23,851 nucleotides of DNA from Thermoplasmatales archaeon (GCA_023128855.1 JAGMDE010000014.1:1-23851); one strand, 5' to 3'; shown: positions 1-7,783, counted from the stretch's first letter. Notes: generated by a model from the letters alone, not told the origin. Program-made: numbers and translations.

Positions 1-943
1 TTGCCTGTTGACATTCTTCCCATATTACATGTGGCGGATCAAAGAGTCCACCTCTTCCCATATAGTCTATCTCAACATAGATATCCTGAGAGTATGGATC
101 TGCTAACCATTTTGCCATTTGATATTCCTCAATGTTCTCAATACCATCAACATCTGGATCGAGTTTCTCATGGTCATCCCATGTGAATGGATCATAGCCC
201 CATTTCCATTCCCATGCAGTTGGTATTCCATCTCCATCAGGATCTTTATTGCTATCGTCTCTTTGCGGATCTGTGCCAAGTACGTTTACCTCAGTCCAAT
301 AAGGAATATAATCTAAGTCATAATCTGTTTGATAGATATTAAACCAGATTTCAAAAGTCTCACCAAGATAATGACCATAACCATCTTTATCACCGAAGTT
401 ATCATCGCCGTACCATCTACCCGTTCTATAGTCGTATTTGACTTGTATTTTGTCTCTTTCAATATCATCATATCGTCTGCCAAGTAATCCTTTATACACT
501 CGTTCAACAAGAGTGATTGTAACCTCTGATGTTTCTTGTTCTTCGTCTGCATCTCTAAGTATTTTATTTTCCTGAAACATTGTGTCCCATGTGTTTATCA
601 CTATTTCAGTTACCTTACCTAAGTGTTCAACATCTTTACTTGTATATTCTAACCCATCCATTTCCAAGATCCAATAAAATGAAGGTTTATTTTTCCAAGA
701 AGCCCCAGGCTTCATCAATTTATCGTAAAGTCCTCTATGCCGTATTCTAAGAACTTCAAAAATCAAAGCTTGGTTTTCCAATGGACTTATACGATCATCT
801 ATTTCCTCTTCCACGGGTTCCTCTTTTACCTTTTCTTTTTGTTTACCAAAAAACTCGGCAACAAAAACGCCAGAAATAATTAAGCAAACTACTATTATAA
901 GCGTAATTCCTATCATCAGTTTTTGTTTGTATTTTAGATACAT
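1..943 (-). CDS. Membrane-anchored Asp-rich (thrombospondin type 3-like) protein, C-terminus cut by window edge
   Basis: The frame opens with ATG at 943 and stays open to base 1, giving 314 residues with no stop. Residues about 9-30 form one hydrophobic segment (a signal anchor), followed by a charged Lys/Glu linker, so the rest should lie outside the cell. Around residues 230-270 are two Asp-rich loops, DPDGDGIP and DPDVDGIENIEEY, of the thrombospondin-type-3 or dockerin-like calcium-binding kind. They are followed by DIYVEIDYM, a phrase I associate with archaeal secreted proteins that continue into a metallopeptidase-like domain; that part is outside the window. No Shine-Dalgarno is visible before the ATG. 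An AT-rich TATA-like stretch (about 964-976) lies where a leaderless promoter would be. The calcium-loop reading is firm; enzymatic function is unknown. Confidence 0.8.
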   Translation of the reverse strand, partial: MYLKYKQKLMIGITLIIVVCLIISGVFVAEFFGKQKEKVKEEPVEEEIDDRISPLENQALIFEVLRIRHRGLYDKLMKPGASWKNKPSFYWILEMDGLEYTSKDVEHLGKVTEIVINTWDTMFQENKILRDADEEQETSEVTITLVERVYKGLLGRRYDDIERDKIQVKYDYRTGRWYGDDNFGDKDGYGHYLGETFEIWFNIYQTDYDLDYIPYWTEVNVLGTDPQRDDSNKDPDGDGIPTAWEWKWGYDPFTWDDHEKLDPDVDGIENIEEYQMAKWLADPYSQDIYVEIDYMGRGGLFDPPHVIWEECQQA

Positions 944-1062
944 TTTCTAATCATTCCGCGTTTTTATTTTATAAACAATATAATAATATAGTTTGTAATT
1001 TATATAAAATTATCGGTTAATTTTAAAATTATAATTTTGTCTTGTTTATTAGAGAACAGTTA

Positions 1063-1965
1063 TTATACCGTCATGGTTTTAACGAGATAGACCAATATTT
1101 CATTCATTAATGTATCAATGGCATATATTCTGCCAATATCAACAATTTTTCCATTTATTGAATTAATCTCAGTTTTTTTGCCTTTTCTAAAACTTTGAAG
1201 CATGGATGAATAGTTATCAGCAGTATTTTGAGTTACTTCTTTTGTTTTTTTAAGCATGTTTTGAAAAGATAAGTGTATTCCCTCTTTATTTGCAATCGTA
1301 GTAGATTCCATGCATACTTTTTCTACAATATTGTCTAATACAGGATTCTCAAGAAGATAACCATTTTTACACTGAAAAATTGTAGTGAGTGGGTTTATAC
1401 TAGAGTTTATAATTGCTTTAACCCAAATTTCCCGAATTATATCTGAACTAATTTTTGTGTCAGCTCCTACTTCATTAAATATGCGTGCGATATTTTTTAT
1501 GCGTCCTGTTTTCTTACCATTCAATTCCCCTAAAATAGTATGTCCTTTTCCAGTATGTTTGACAACACCTGGTCTAGAAAAAACAGCACCATGTGTAGTA
1601 ATACAAACCATTATTTTTTTACGATCTACAAATTTTTCAATTTTTTCAATGTTATCCAAGCCATTCTGCAAAGACATAACATATGTGTTATCTCCGATCA
1701 TCGGTGCTATTGATTTCATTGCAGCTTCAGTATCGTAAGATTTTACTGCAAGAATTAAAAGATCAGGAGCAACAAAAGAATTTTTAGCTGATTCGGAAGC
1801 CTCAATTGCAACATTTAAATTTGTTTTTCCTTGAATTTTTAAACCCGATTTATTTATTACATCCACATGAGATTTTCTACCAATTAAAATTACATTATTG
1901 TTTTTTGAAAGCTTTGCGCCAAATAATGACCCTATGGCCCCTGCACCCATTATTGTTATATTCAT
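1063..1965 (-). CDS. panE: 2-dehydropantoate 2-reductase (ketopantoate reductase)
   Basis: This 300-residue enzyme would reduce ketopantoate to pantoate with NADPH in coenzyme A synthesis, in the cytoplasm. The N-terminus MNITIMGAGAIGSLFG is the GxGxxG Rossmann loop, and the length matches the family. The C-terminal half has the catalytic Lys183 followed by Asn187 and Asn191 (in WVKAIINSSINPLT), and SSM at 253-255 with Glu266 in KKTEINSING, matching the substrate-binding Ser and Glu of the E. coli enzyme. Its ATG overlaps the stop codon of the upstream ThiI-like gene by four bases (ATGA), so the two are translated together. ApbA/PanE-family paralogues with other 2-oxoacid substrates exist, so the exact substrate is inferred from the intact active-site set. 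Confidence 0.88.
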   Translation of the reverse strand: MNITIMGAGAIGSLFGAKLSKNNNVILIGRKSHVDVINKSGLKIQGKTNLNVAIEASESAKNSFVAPDLLILAVKSYDTEAAMKSIAPMIGDNTYVMSLQNGLDNIEKIEKFVDRKKIMVCITTHGAVFSRPGVVKHTGKGHTILGELNGKKTGRIKNIARIFNEVGADTKISSDIIREIWVKAIINSSINPLTTIFQCKNGYLLENPVLDNIVEKVCMESTTIANKEGIHLSFQNMLKKTKEVTQNTADNYSSMLQSFRKGKKTEINSINGKIVDIGRIYAIDTLMNEILVYLVKTMTV

Positions 1966-2870
1966 ACCGGCAGTCCTATCTCCTTAGCTTTTGTCTTTAT
2001 TTCATTTTCATTCATTGCAATTAAAGGAGTTAATACTGGAAGATTAATTTGTCTTTTAAGTTGTGTAATATCATATAATGGATTTTTAGAATTATTATTG
2101 ATGGAATGTCCAGCAACAATAGCATCACAATTTTTTTTACTAGCGGTTTCTTTTAACATGTCATAAACGTTATTTTTAGAAGGAATTGTCAATATCTCTG
2201 ATTTAATATACCATTTTTCAACAAACGGCTCTAAAATATTCTTAGATTCTTTTGAAGTGATAAATATTGCTTTACAGCCTCTGCGTATAAGATACCATGC
2301 TGCTAAAATTGATTCAGGGGAATTGATCAATGCTAAAACTTTCCCTTGTGTGTTTATTGGCATTCCACCCATACAGGAGATTTTTTCCGTAAATACAAAT
2401 GCCTTGTCATTTCTTATTTCAATGAACAATTCAAAATTAGGATTTGTTAGATCAACACTTGCTTTCGTTGCTTTTACAATATCACTGCCAATTTTTATTG
2501 CAACATCCTGACTTGAAAAATTATGTTCTCCAGTTCTTGTCGCTCTAATTGCAAAACTCCTTTTTTCGTTTAATTCTTCTTTTGAAACATTCAAAGATAA
2601 TTTTGATATTGATTTCATGTCACTTGAAGTTTGAAAAGCTGGACTTACAGAAGTTATTCCAAAAATCTTACGTAAAACTTCTAAGCACTCATTTATCTGG
2701 TCGGAATGAACGTAGATTCTGCCCCATTCCTTATTTATTTTAGTGAATAGCTTCTCTGCATTAAATGCATTTTTTATGTTTGACACTAAAGTATTTTCAA
2801 AACGTTTTCGTGTTTCTCTACCTTTCAATGCGATTTCACCATATCTAACAAGAATTAATTCGTATTTCAC
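1962..2870 (-). CDS. ThiI-like THUMP-domain protein with degenerate PP-loop
   Basis: The protein resembles tRNA 4-thiouridine synthase ThiI. It begins KYELILVRYGEIALKG, the usual ThiI opening, and carries an N-terminal ferredoxin-like region plus a THUMP tRNA-binding domain (about residues 1-165), with the usual FSSQDVAIKIG segment. The region that should hold the ATP-pyrophosphatase loop SGGIDSPVAAW reads INSPESILAAW, so both glycines and the Asp are gone. The downstream GQVASQT-type motif is replaced by HSINNNSKNP. The protein stops shortly after PLIAMNENEIKTKAKEIG, so the C-terminal catalytic part and any rhodanese domain are absent (about 302 residues against roughly 370-480). GTG at 2870 is preferred because it matches the family start; TTG at 2879 is the alternative. 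It probably binds tRNA but is unlikely to be an active sulfurtransferase. Confidence 0.8.
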   Translation of the reverse strand: MKYELILVRYGEIALKGRETRKRFENTLVSNIKNAFNAEKLFTKINKEWGRIYVHSDQINECLEVLRKIFGITSVSPAFQTSSDMKSISKLSLNVSKEELNEKRSFAIRATRTGEHNFSSQDVAIKIGSDIVKATKASVDLTNPNFELFIEIRNDKAFVFTEKISCMGGMPINTQGKVLALINSPESILAAWYLIRRGCKAIFITSKESKNILEPFVEKWYIKSEILTIPSKNNVYDMLKETASKKNCDAIVAGHSINNNSKNPLYDITQLKRQINLPVLTPLIAMNENEIKTKAKEIGLPV

Positions 2871-2968
2871 AAATATCAAACTCTAATTTAATACATTAAT
2901 ATTTGGTAAAAAGAAAAAGGATTTGGAAATATTCCATTGTTACAACGATTATTAAAACTCTAAAACCA

Positions 2969-3006
2969 TTTTTTTTTCTTTTTTTCTTCTTTTTATTTTC
3001 TTCTTT
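2969..3006. other. Polypyrimidine (plus) / polypurine (minus) tract
   Basis: Twenty-six uninterrupted pyrimidines (2969-2994), one A, then eleven more (2996-3006), on the plus strand. The tract lies between the ThiI-like gene and tRNA-Leu, both read on the minus strand, where it is purine-rich and cannot act as a T-run terminator. It could end an antisense plus-strand transcript. No function is proved. Confidence 0.35.
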
Positions 3007-3030
3007 AATTTGATTTATTTTGTAAAATAG

Positions 3031-3115
3031 TGCAGGGGGAGGGATTTGAACCCGCGGACCTCTTCAGGAATAGATCTTGAGTCTATCGCCGTTGACCAGG
3101 CTTGGCTACCCCTGC
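3031..3115 (-). tRNA. tRNA-Leu (anticodon CAA)
   Basis: The minus strand folds as a class II tRNA of 85 nt. The acceptor stem is GCAGGGG/CCCCTGC, with discriminator A at 3031. The D arm closes with GCC/GGC, and the anticodon stem ATAGA/TCTAT carries loop CTCAAGA (anticodon CAA, 3077-3079, reading UUG). A long variable arm (CCT-GAAG-AGG) marks leucine. The T arm is GCGGG-TTCAAAT-CCCTC, with one C-U mismatch at its second pair. CCA is not encoded. No intron is visible in the anticodon loop. Confidence 0.95.
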
Positions 3116-3270
3116 ATAAGAAATGTCAGAACGAATTAATAATAATAAAAGTTTATGCATTTCGATACTAAATATAACATAAAATAACAAATGGAGATAT
3201 TTTTTGTTATTATAGTTACAAAAGGTTAATATGTGGTATGTTACATAAATTTAAAGTAGGAAGCAAAATT

Positions 3271-3287
3271 GAGATAAAATTTATCTC
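3271..3287. repeat. Perfect 8+1+8 inverted repeat
   Basis: GAGATAAA-A-TTTATCTC, with one extra flanking pair. It lies downstream of the COG2150-type regulator gene and upstream of tRNA-Leu on the minus strand. On the minus strand it is followed by AATTTTG, so it could be part of a 3'-end signal. As DNA it also looks like a small dimeric operator. Nothing else in the sequence decides between these. Confidence 0.5.
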
Positions 3288-3292
3288 ATAGG

Positions 3293-3350
3293 GGGTCTAG
3301 TCGAAAATTATGGGTTTTACTTTTCACCTCTTCTCCTGCTAGACCCTTTT
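3293..3350. other. Long-range stem GGGTCTAG/CTAGACCC with 38-base loop
   Basis: Arms GGGTCTAG (3293-3300) and CTAGACCC (3339-3346) are perfect complements and enclose 38 bases. On the plus strand the right arm is followed at once by TTTTCT, and a TATA-like stretch (about 3244-3256) lies 35-50 bases before the left arm, so a small plus-strand RNA is possible. On the minus strand it sits just after the stop of the regulator gene and could be a 3'-end structure. I do not recognise a known riboswitch, C/D box or H/ACA signature. Confidence 0.4.
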
Positions 3351-3353
3351 CTA

Positions 3354-3860
3354 TTAAAAAATTGAAATTCCTTTTATGCCTTTGATTTTCTTTATTTTCT
3401 GTAATAGGCTCATAGGAACTGGTTCTTCTGTAATTATGTAGAGTCTGGGTTCTTTTAGCAAAGCGTAATCGTTTCCAATTGCCTGTCTTATGCTAATTTT
3501 TTCCTTAGCTAAAACTGATGAAACATCTGCAATGATGCCTGATGTACTTGGGTCTTCAGGAATAATCTCCAAAACACCACCGCCGACCAATGGAGCTGCT
3601 TCTTGCAAACTACATGTTGGAATAAGGTGAGTAAATAATTTTTCTAATTCGGGATCTTTTTTTAAGGCCTTGATAGTGGACAATACAACCTTCCTGTCAA
3701 TACCTATAGCACGAGCAAATTTTGAATCTGATATCTCTATAGAGTCACAATATATTTTGTTGTCTTTAATTTTGAGACCGTAGGTTAATAGGCTGTAGAC
3801 AACTTTTCTTTGTGTTGGGTATTTTTCAAATTTCTCATCGATTTTTTTTCGAAGAATCAT
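3354..3860 (-). CDS. ACT-domain regulator of amino acid metabolism (COG2150 type)
   Basis: The 168-residue protein has an N-terminal helical part of winged-helix character (about 1-75; DSKFARAIGIDRKVVLSTIK looks like a helix-turn-helix). Its C-terminal half is an ACT-like ligand domain (about 90-168; GVLEIIPEDPSTSGIIADVS, then SIRQAIG). This order and size match the archaeal family usually annotated as a predicted amino-acid-metabolism regulator with an ACT domain. A small amino acid probably binds the ACT part. No Shine-Dalgarno precedes ATG 3860. A TATA-like ATTTATAATT lies about 25 bases upstream, suggesting a leaderless message. It is divergent from the hydrolase gene at 4029, whose promoter carries a strong palindrome; whether this protein binds it is untested. 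Confidence 0.75.
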   Translation of the reverse strand: MILRKKIDEKFEKYPTQRKVVYSLLTYGLKIKDNKIYCDSIEISDSKFARAIGIDRKVVLSTIKALKKDPELEKLFTHLIPTCSLQEAAPLVGGGVLEIIPEDPSTSGIIADVSSVLAKEKISIRQAIGNDYALLKEPRLYIITEEPVPMSLLQKIKKIKGIKGISIF

Positions 3861-3965
3861 ATATCAGACAAGGAGAACTAATTATAAATAATTTACATCT
3901 GGGCCTCTGAAATGTCCATAAGTGTAATATAATTTTTAAATTCTTAATTTAATAGGTTTATAGAA

Positions 3966-3993
3966 CAATTTTGTCCGTTATTGGACAAAATTG
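3966..3993. promoter_or_regulatory. 28-base operator-like palindrome
   Basis: Eleven-base perfect arms CAATTTTGTCC and GGACAAAATTG are separated by six bases (GTTATT). The palindrome ends immediately before the AT-rich promoter element of the gene at 4029, on the upstream (BRE) side. An archaeal repressor or activator dimer bound here would meet TBP/TFB directly. Confidence 0.6.
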
Positions 3994-4008
3994 GAAATAT
4001 TTAAATAC
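3994..4008 (+). promoter_or_regulatory. BRE/TATA-like promoter, probably leaderless
   Basis: GGAAATATTTAAATAC has a BRE-like purine start and a TATA-like ATTTAAATA core about 25 bases before ATG 4029. With normal archaeal spacing, transcription would begin at or within a few bases of the start codon. No Shine-Dalgarno is present before that ATG, which agrees. Confidence 0.5.
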
Positions 4009-4028
4009 TGGTTGTTTTATCTGTTTTT

Positions 4029-6218
4029 ATGAATAATTATAAAGTATTGGCCGTTTTTTTGTTATTGATGCTGGTTAATATCAACGCTTACAATATAGCT
4101 GAAAGTAGTCAAAACGTTCAAGATTCTTCTCCAGACATAAATCATTATGAAAAAGGCTCCAGATATAATATACAAGGCTGGATTTATGTTCATATTGAAG
4201 GAGCACCATATGAACGTGGTTACCAACATGGCTATCTTCTTGCAGATGAAATTGTTGACATGATCAATAGATGGAGCATTTATGCTAGTGAAGATGTCAA
4301 AGTTATGAATTTATTCAAAGTTAAAAATCCAGTAAAGTTTTGGGAGATGAGTAAATCAAAAACAATGAGGGCTTTTTCTAAACAATATCCTGTAGAATAT
4401 AAAGAAGAAATTAGAGGAATTGCTGATGGTGCAAAGGCAAGAGGAGTAAAGGTACATGGACACGATATTGAATATGAAGATATTATGACTTTAAACGAGT
4501 TTCAGGATTGCTGGTGGTATTATACCTACTTCTTTAAGCAGTTTCACCCTGTGCGAAGTGTGTTTTATGGAATAAAAAACATATTTTCAAGCTTAAAAAG
4601 TACTGAAAATGAAGGTTTCTGCAGTACCTTTATGGCAACTGGTGACGCGACCAGTGATGGTAGCATTGTTGCTGCACATTCTATCGCACCAATACCATAT
4701 TTTATGGAAAGATGCAACATCATTCTGGATATTGCACCAGATGAAGGAAACAGGTTTGTAATGACTTCTCCACCAGGTTATATATGGAGTAACGAAAACT
4801 ATTATCAAAACGAAAAGGGGATAATAATAACCGAAACTACTCTTCCACAAGGCCCTTGGAAGAGGGGCGGGGTACCAATCGCAGTCAGATTAAGAGATGC
4901 CATTCAATATTCAGATAGCATAGATGATGTACTAAATACTCTGTTGGAAGGAAATAATGGTTTATATGTTTGTGAATTTTTAATAGGTGATACAAAAACT
5001 GGAGAAATTGCATCAATTGAGCTAGCACTTTTTAACACACCAGTTAAAAGGACATTTAACGGTTTTTATTGGTCATGTAATATCCCACATGATCCAAAAG
5101 TTCAGAAAGAACTTAAGGGATTTGCTAGCGACTCTCCCTTTGCTCCTAAATTTGTTCTTAAATCGTTTGATAGTAAAATAGCTGAAAAATTTCAGGAGGT
5201 TAAACAAGATTATTACGGTAAAATAGATGCAGATGTTGCAAAGGAAATCATGGCAATTTATCCAATCTGCAGGACTCGTGTTGATTGTAAAATCACCAAT
5301 ACTGAAATGATGGGAGATTTAGGTTTACATGCACATATGGGAAACCCAAATGGAAGTCAATGGAACCCTTCCGAAGAAAAAAAAAAGTTATATGCGGGAA
5401 TTACAGAGCTACCAGCTAGCGGATGGGTAGAAATTTATCCATTAAATTATCGTCCATATAATATTCAAGACGAAAGGATTAAAACATATAGCGGTGAAAG
5501 TGAAAACTACAAACTTATTACAGAATACGAAAAGGATGACTTTGAGATCGGGAGCTTTGAAAGATCATCAATCGAAGAAGAAAACGATGTAATATTAGAG
5601 CTAAAAGAAGATGGAATATTAACTTCGCCTTATCAAATCGATGATGAAACATTGTATTTTGGATCGTGGGACGGAAAAATATATTCGATAAATGAAAAAA
5701 ACGGAGAGATTAAATGGACCTTTCAAACTGGATGGAGCATAGTTTCAAAACCATATGTTTCAGATAAAACTGTATATATTGGGTCACTTGACAACAACTT
5801 CTATGCAGTTGATAGTGAAAACGGTGATTTGAAATGGATTTTTAGATGTAAATCCGCTATTCAATCATCACCTGTAGTATATGGAGACTATGTCTTTTTT
5901 GGATGCGACGATGGAAGATTTTACGCGCTAAATAAAGAAACAGGAGATTACGTCTGGAGTTTTACACCAGGGTATTATATTAAAGATGATGCATTAAATT
6001 ATCTTGCAACTCCAATTCAATCAGACCCATATGTGGAAGACGGCATTGTATATTTTAGTGCAAATGGCAAGGTTTATGGACTAGATACCCAAACTAGTGA
6101 ATCATCAAATGATAAATTGAAAGAAGATCCAATTGATTTCATGAGCATAGGATTGTATCTTCTACTAATTCTTGGAATTGCAATATTGATCTGGTTTTAT
6201 TCAAAGACAAGGAGATAA
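4029..6218 (+). CDS. Secreted C45/phospholipase-B-like Ntn hydrolase fused to a PQQ-type propeller, membrane anchored
   Basis: A signal peptide (about 1-20) leads to an Ntn-hydrolase-type domain. GAPYERGYQHGYLL (about 58-72) is the usual early motif of the acyl-CoA:6-APA acyltransferase (C45)/phospholipase B-like group. EGFCSTFMATGDATSDG places the likely autocatalytic nucleophile at Cys198, after which the chain would be cleaved. These enzymes open amide or ester bonds of acylated substrates. From about 515 to 690 are repeated blades of PQQ/WD-like form (LYFGSWDGKIYSINEKNGEI, VYIGSLDNNFYAVDSENGDL, FFGCDDGRFYALNKETGDY). A C-terminal transmembrane segment (about 706-724) ends in SKTRR, so the enzyme faces outward on the membrane. 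At 729 residues it is much longer than simple C45 proteins. The exact substrate cannot be read from sequence; N-acyl amino acid, peptide or lipid are all possible. Confidence 0.78.
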   Translation: MNNYKVLAVFLLLMLVNINAYNIAESSQNVQDSSPDINHYEKGSRYNIQGWIYVHIEGAPYERGYQHGYLLADEIVDMINRWSIYASEDVKVMNLFKVKNPVKFWEMSKSKTMRAFSKQYPVEYKEEIRGIADGAKARGVKVHGHDIEYEDIMTLNEFQDCWWYYTYFFKQFHPVRSVFYGIKNIFSSLKSTENEGFCSTFMATGDATSDGSIVAAHSIAPIPYFMERCNIILDIAPDEGNRFVMTSPPGYIWSNENYYQNEKGIIITETTLPQGPWKRGGVPIAVRLRDAIQYSDSIDDVLNTLLEGNNGLYVCEFLIGDTKTGEIASIELALFNTPVKRTFNGFYWSCNIPHDPKVQKELKGFASDSPFAPKFVLKSFDSKIAEKFQEVKQDYYGKIDADVAKEIMAIYPICRTRVDCKITNTEMMGDLGLHAHMGNPNGSQWNPSEEKKKLYAGITELPASGWVEIYPLNYRPYNIQDERIKTYSGESENYKLITEYEKDDFEIGSFERSSIEEENDVILELKEDGILTSPYQIDDETLYFGSWDGKIYSINEKNGEIKWTFQTGWSIVSKPYVSDKTVYIGSLDNNFYAVDSENGDLKWIFRCKSAIQSSPVVYGDYVFFGCDDGRFYALNKETGDYVWSFTPGYYIKDDALNYLATPIQSDPYVEDGIVYFSANGKVYGLDTQTSESSNDKLKEDPIDFMSIGLYLLLILGIAILIWFYSKTRR

Positions 6219-6250
6219 TATGAAAATTAATAAATATTTTAATAATATTA

Positions 6251-6294
6251 GATATATTTATAAAGTTCAAAAATAATTAATGATAAACAGAGGT
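6251..6294 (+). promoter_or_regulatory. Promoter and ribosome binding site of the symporter gene
   Basis: A TATA-like ATATATTTATAAAG (about 6252-6265) precedes GAGGT at 6290-6294. This GAGGT decides the start question: seven bases after it comes ATC (6302), not ATG, in the reading frame of the symporter. Confidence 0.5.
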
Positions 6295-6301
6295 AGATAA
6301 C

Positions 6302-7783
6302 ATCGCAAAAAGGGAATTCTGGAATTCGCGATTTGCCTTCATCATGGCAGCAGTTGGTTCAGCTGTGGGACTTGGAAATGTATGGAGATTTCCATATGTT
6401 TGCTATGATAATGGAGGAGGAGCATTTCTAATACCCTTCTTTGTTGCAATTTTCACAGCAGGGATACCTCTATTAATTCTTGAATTCTCAGTAGGACACT
6501 GGGCACGAAGTGCACCACCAAAAGCATTTGCGAAAGTCGGTAAAAAATGGGAATGGGCTGGATGGTTAACAGTACTAATGCCATTTGTTGTAGCTACTTA
6601 CTACGTAGTGGTAATGGCATGGTGCTTTTCATACATGGTTTATTCTATTGACCTAAGATGGGGATCAAGCGCCGGAGGGTTTTTTTCTAACTTCCTTGGA
6701 GATACAGGAAGCCCGATTGTTATAGGTGGCATCAGTTTACCTATTCTGCTCGGTCTTATTGCAGTGTGGGTCTGCATATTCCTCATACTTTACAAGGGCG
6801 TAAAACGTATTGGAAAAATAGTTGCACTAACCGTTCCGATACCTACAATTCTATTGATAATTTTAACAATAAGAGGATTAACTCTACCAGGTGCAATGGA
6901 AGGAATTAGTTATTATCTTACACCTGATTTTTCAAGGTTAGGAGATGTGAATGTATGGTTAGCAGCCTATGCACAGGTGTTCTTTTCATTCAGTCTTGCT
7001 CAAGGAATTATGATTACATATGCAAGTTTTCTAAAGAAAAAATCCGATCTTACAAACAATGCATTTATCGTAGCACTTGCAGATGCTGGAACAGCATTTC
7101 TAGCTGGTTTTGCAGTCTTTAGCGTGATAGGATATCTTTCTGTTTCACAAGGAATAGGAATCGGAGATTTACCAATGGCTGGCCCGGGTTTAACGTTTAT
7201 CACATATCCAACGGCGATATCACTTCTACCGTTCGCTGCAGCAATGTTTGGAATTTTCTTTTTTATTGCCCTTTTGACATTTGGAATAGACTCCGCATTT
7301 TCGATGATAGAACCGATTTCAGCATCGGCGAATCAAAAATGGAGAATTTCAAAAGCAAAAGCAACAGCATTAATGTGCACCCTAGGTTTTTTCGTTAGTT
7401 TAATTTTTGCTACAGGCGGAGGAATTCATCTTTTAGAAATATTAGATCATTTCGTTACAAATTTTGGACTTGTGTCAATAGGTCTATTGGAATGTATCAT
7501 GTTTGGATGGTTATTTAGAGTATACAAACTAAGAAAACATGCAAATGAGACTTCAGATATTATGCTTGGAAGATGGTGGGAGATCTTAATCAAATATATC
7601 ATACCTGCAATACTGATAATACTTCTTATAGCAGCAATTATAAAGAATCTAATTGACAATCCATATCCAAGTTATCCGGGGTGGATAGTAATTCTTGCAG
7701 GAGTAGCACCGTTACTAATTATAACAGTGCTATCTTTTGTCCTTATGAAGATTAAAGGAAATAAGGAGGCGGAAGAGATATGA
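6302..7783 (+). CDS. SNF-family sodium-dependent amino acid symporter, apparent ATC start
   Basis: This is a LeuT-fold neurotransmitter:sodium symporter (SNF/NSS) with about 12 membrane segments. It would bring an amino acid into the cell with Na+. The TM1 signature AAVGSAVGLGNVWRFPY and the following NGGGAFLIPF form the Na+ and substrate sites. ATG at 6344 would start inside TM1 and has no ribosome site. Upstream, the same frame reads AKREFWNSRFAFI, which is the normal family N-terminus, back to an in-frame stop at 6284, with no ATG, GTG or TTG. ATC at 6302, seven bases after GAGGT, is the best-placed start (493 residues). Either a rare ATC start is used or one base is wrong. The 3' end carries AAGGAGG for the next gene, which overlaps by four bases. 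Confidence 0.9.
   Translation: MAKREFWNSRFAFIMAAVGSAVGLGNVWRFPYVCYDNGGGAFLIPFFVAIFTAGIPLLILEFSVGHWARSAPPKAFAKVGKKWEWAGWLTVLMPFVVATYYVVVMAWCFSYMVYSIDLRWGSSAGGFFSNFLGDTGSPIVIGGISLPILLGLIAVWVCIFLILYKGVKRIGKIVALTVPIPTILLIILTIRGLTLPGAMEGISYYLTPDFSRLGDVNVWLAAYAQVFFSFSLAQGIMITYASFLKKKSDLTNNAFIVALADAGTAFLAGFAVFSVIGYLSVSQGIGIGDLPMAGPGLTFITYPTAISLLPFAAAMFGIFFFIALLTFGIDSAFSMIEPISASANQKWRISKAKATALMCTLGFFVSLIFATGGGIHLLEILDHFVTNFGLVSIGLLECIMFGWLFRVYKLRKHANETSDIMLGRWWEILIKYIIPAILIILLIAAIIKNLIDNPYPSYPGWIVILAGVAPLLIITVLSFVLMKIKGNKEAEEI

Noticed and set aside
313..552. A 79-codon minus-strand open frame
   Set aside because: It lies in a shifted frame inside the calcium-loop protein (1-943) and has low-complexity composition; the longer frame has a signal anchor and clear motifs.
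3116..3353. Riboswitch, C/D box or H/ACA RNA in the stem-loop region
   Set aside because: No C (RUGAUGA) or D (CUGA) boxes, no ACA end and no recognised riboswitch core; left as an unassigned structure.
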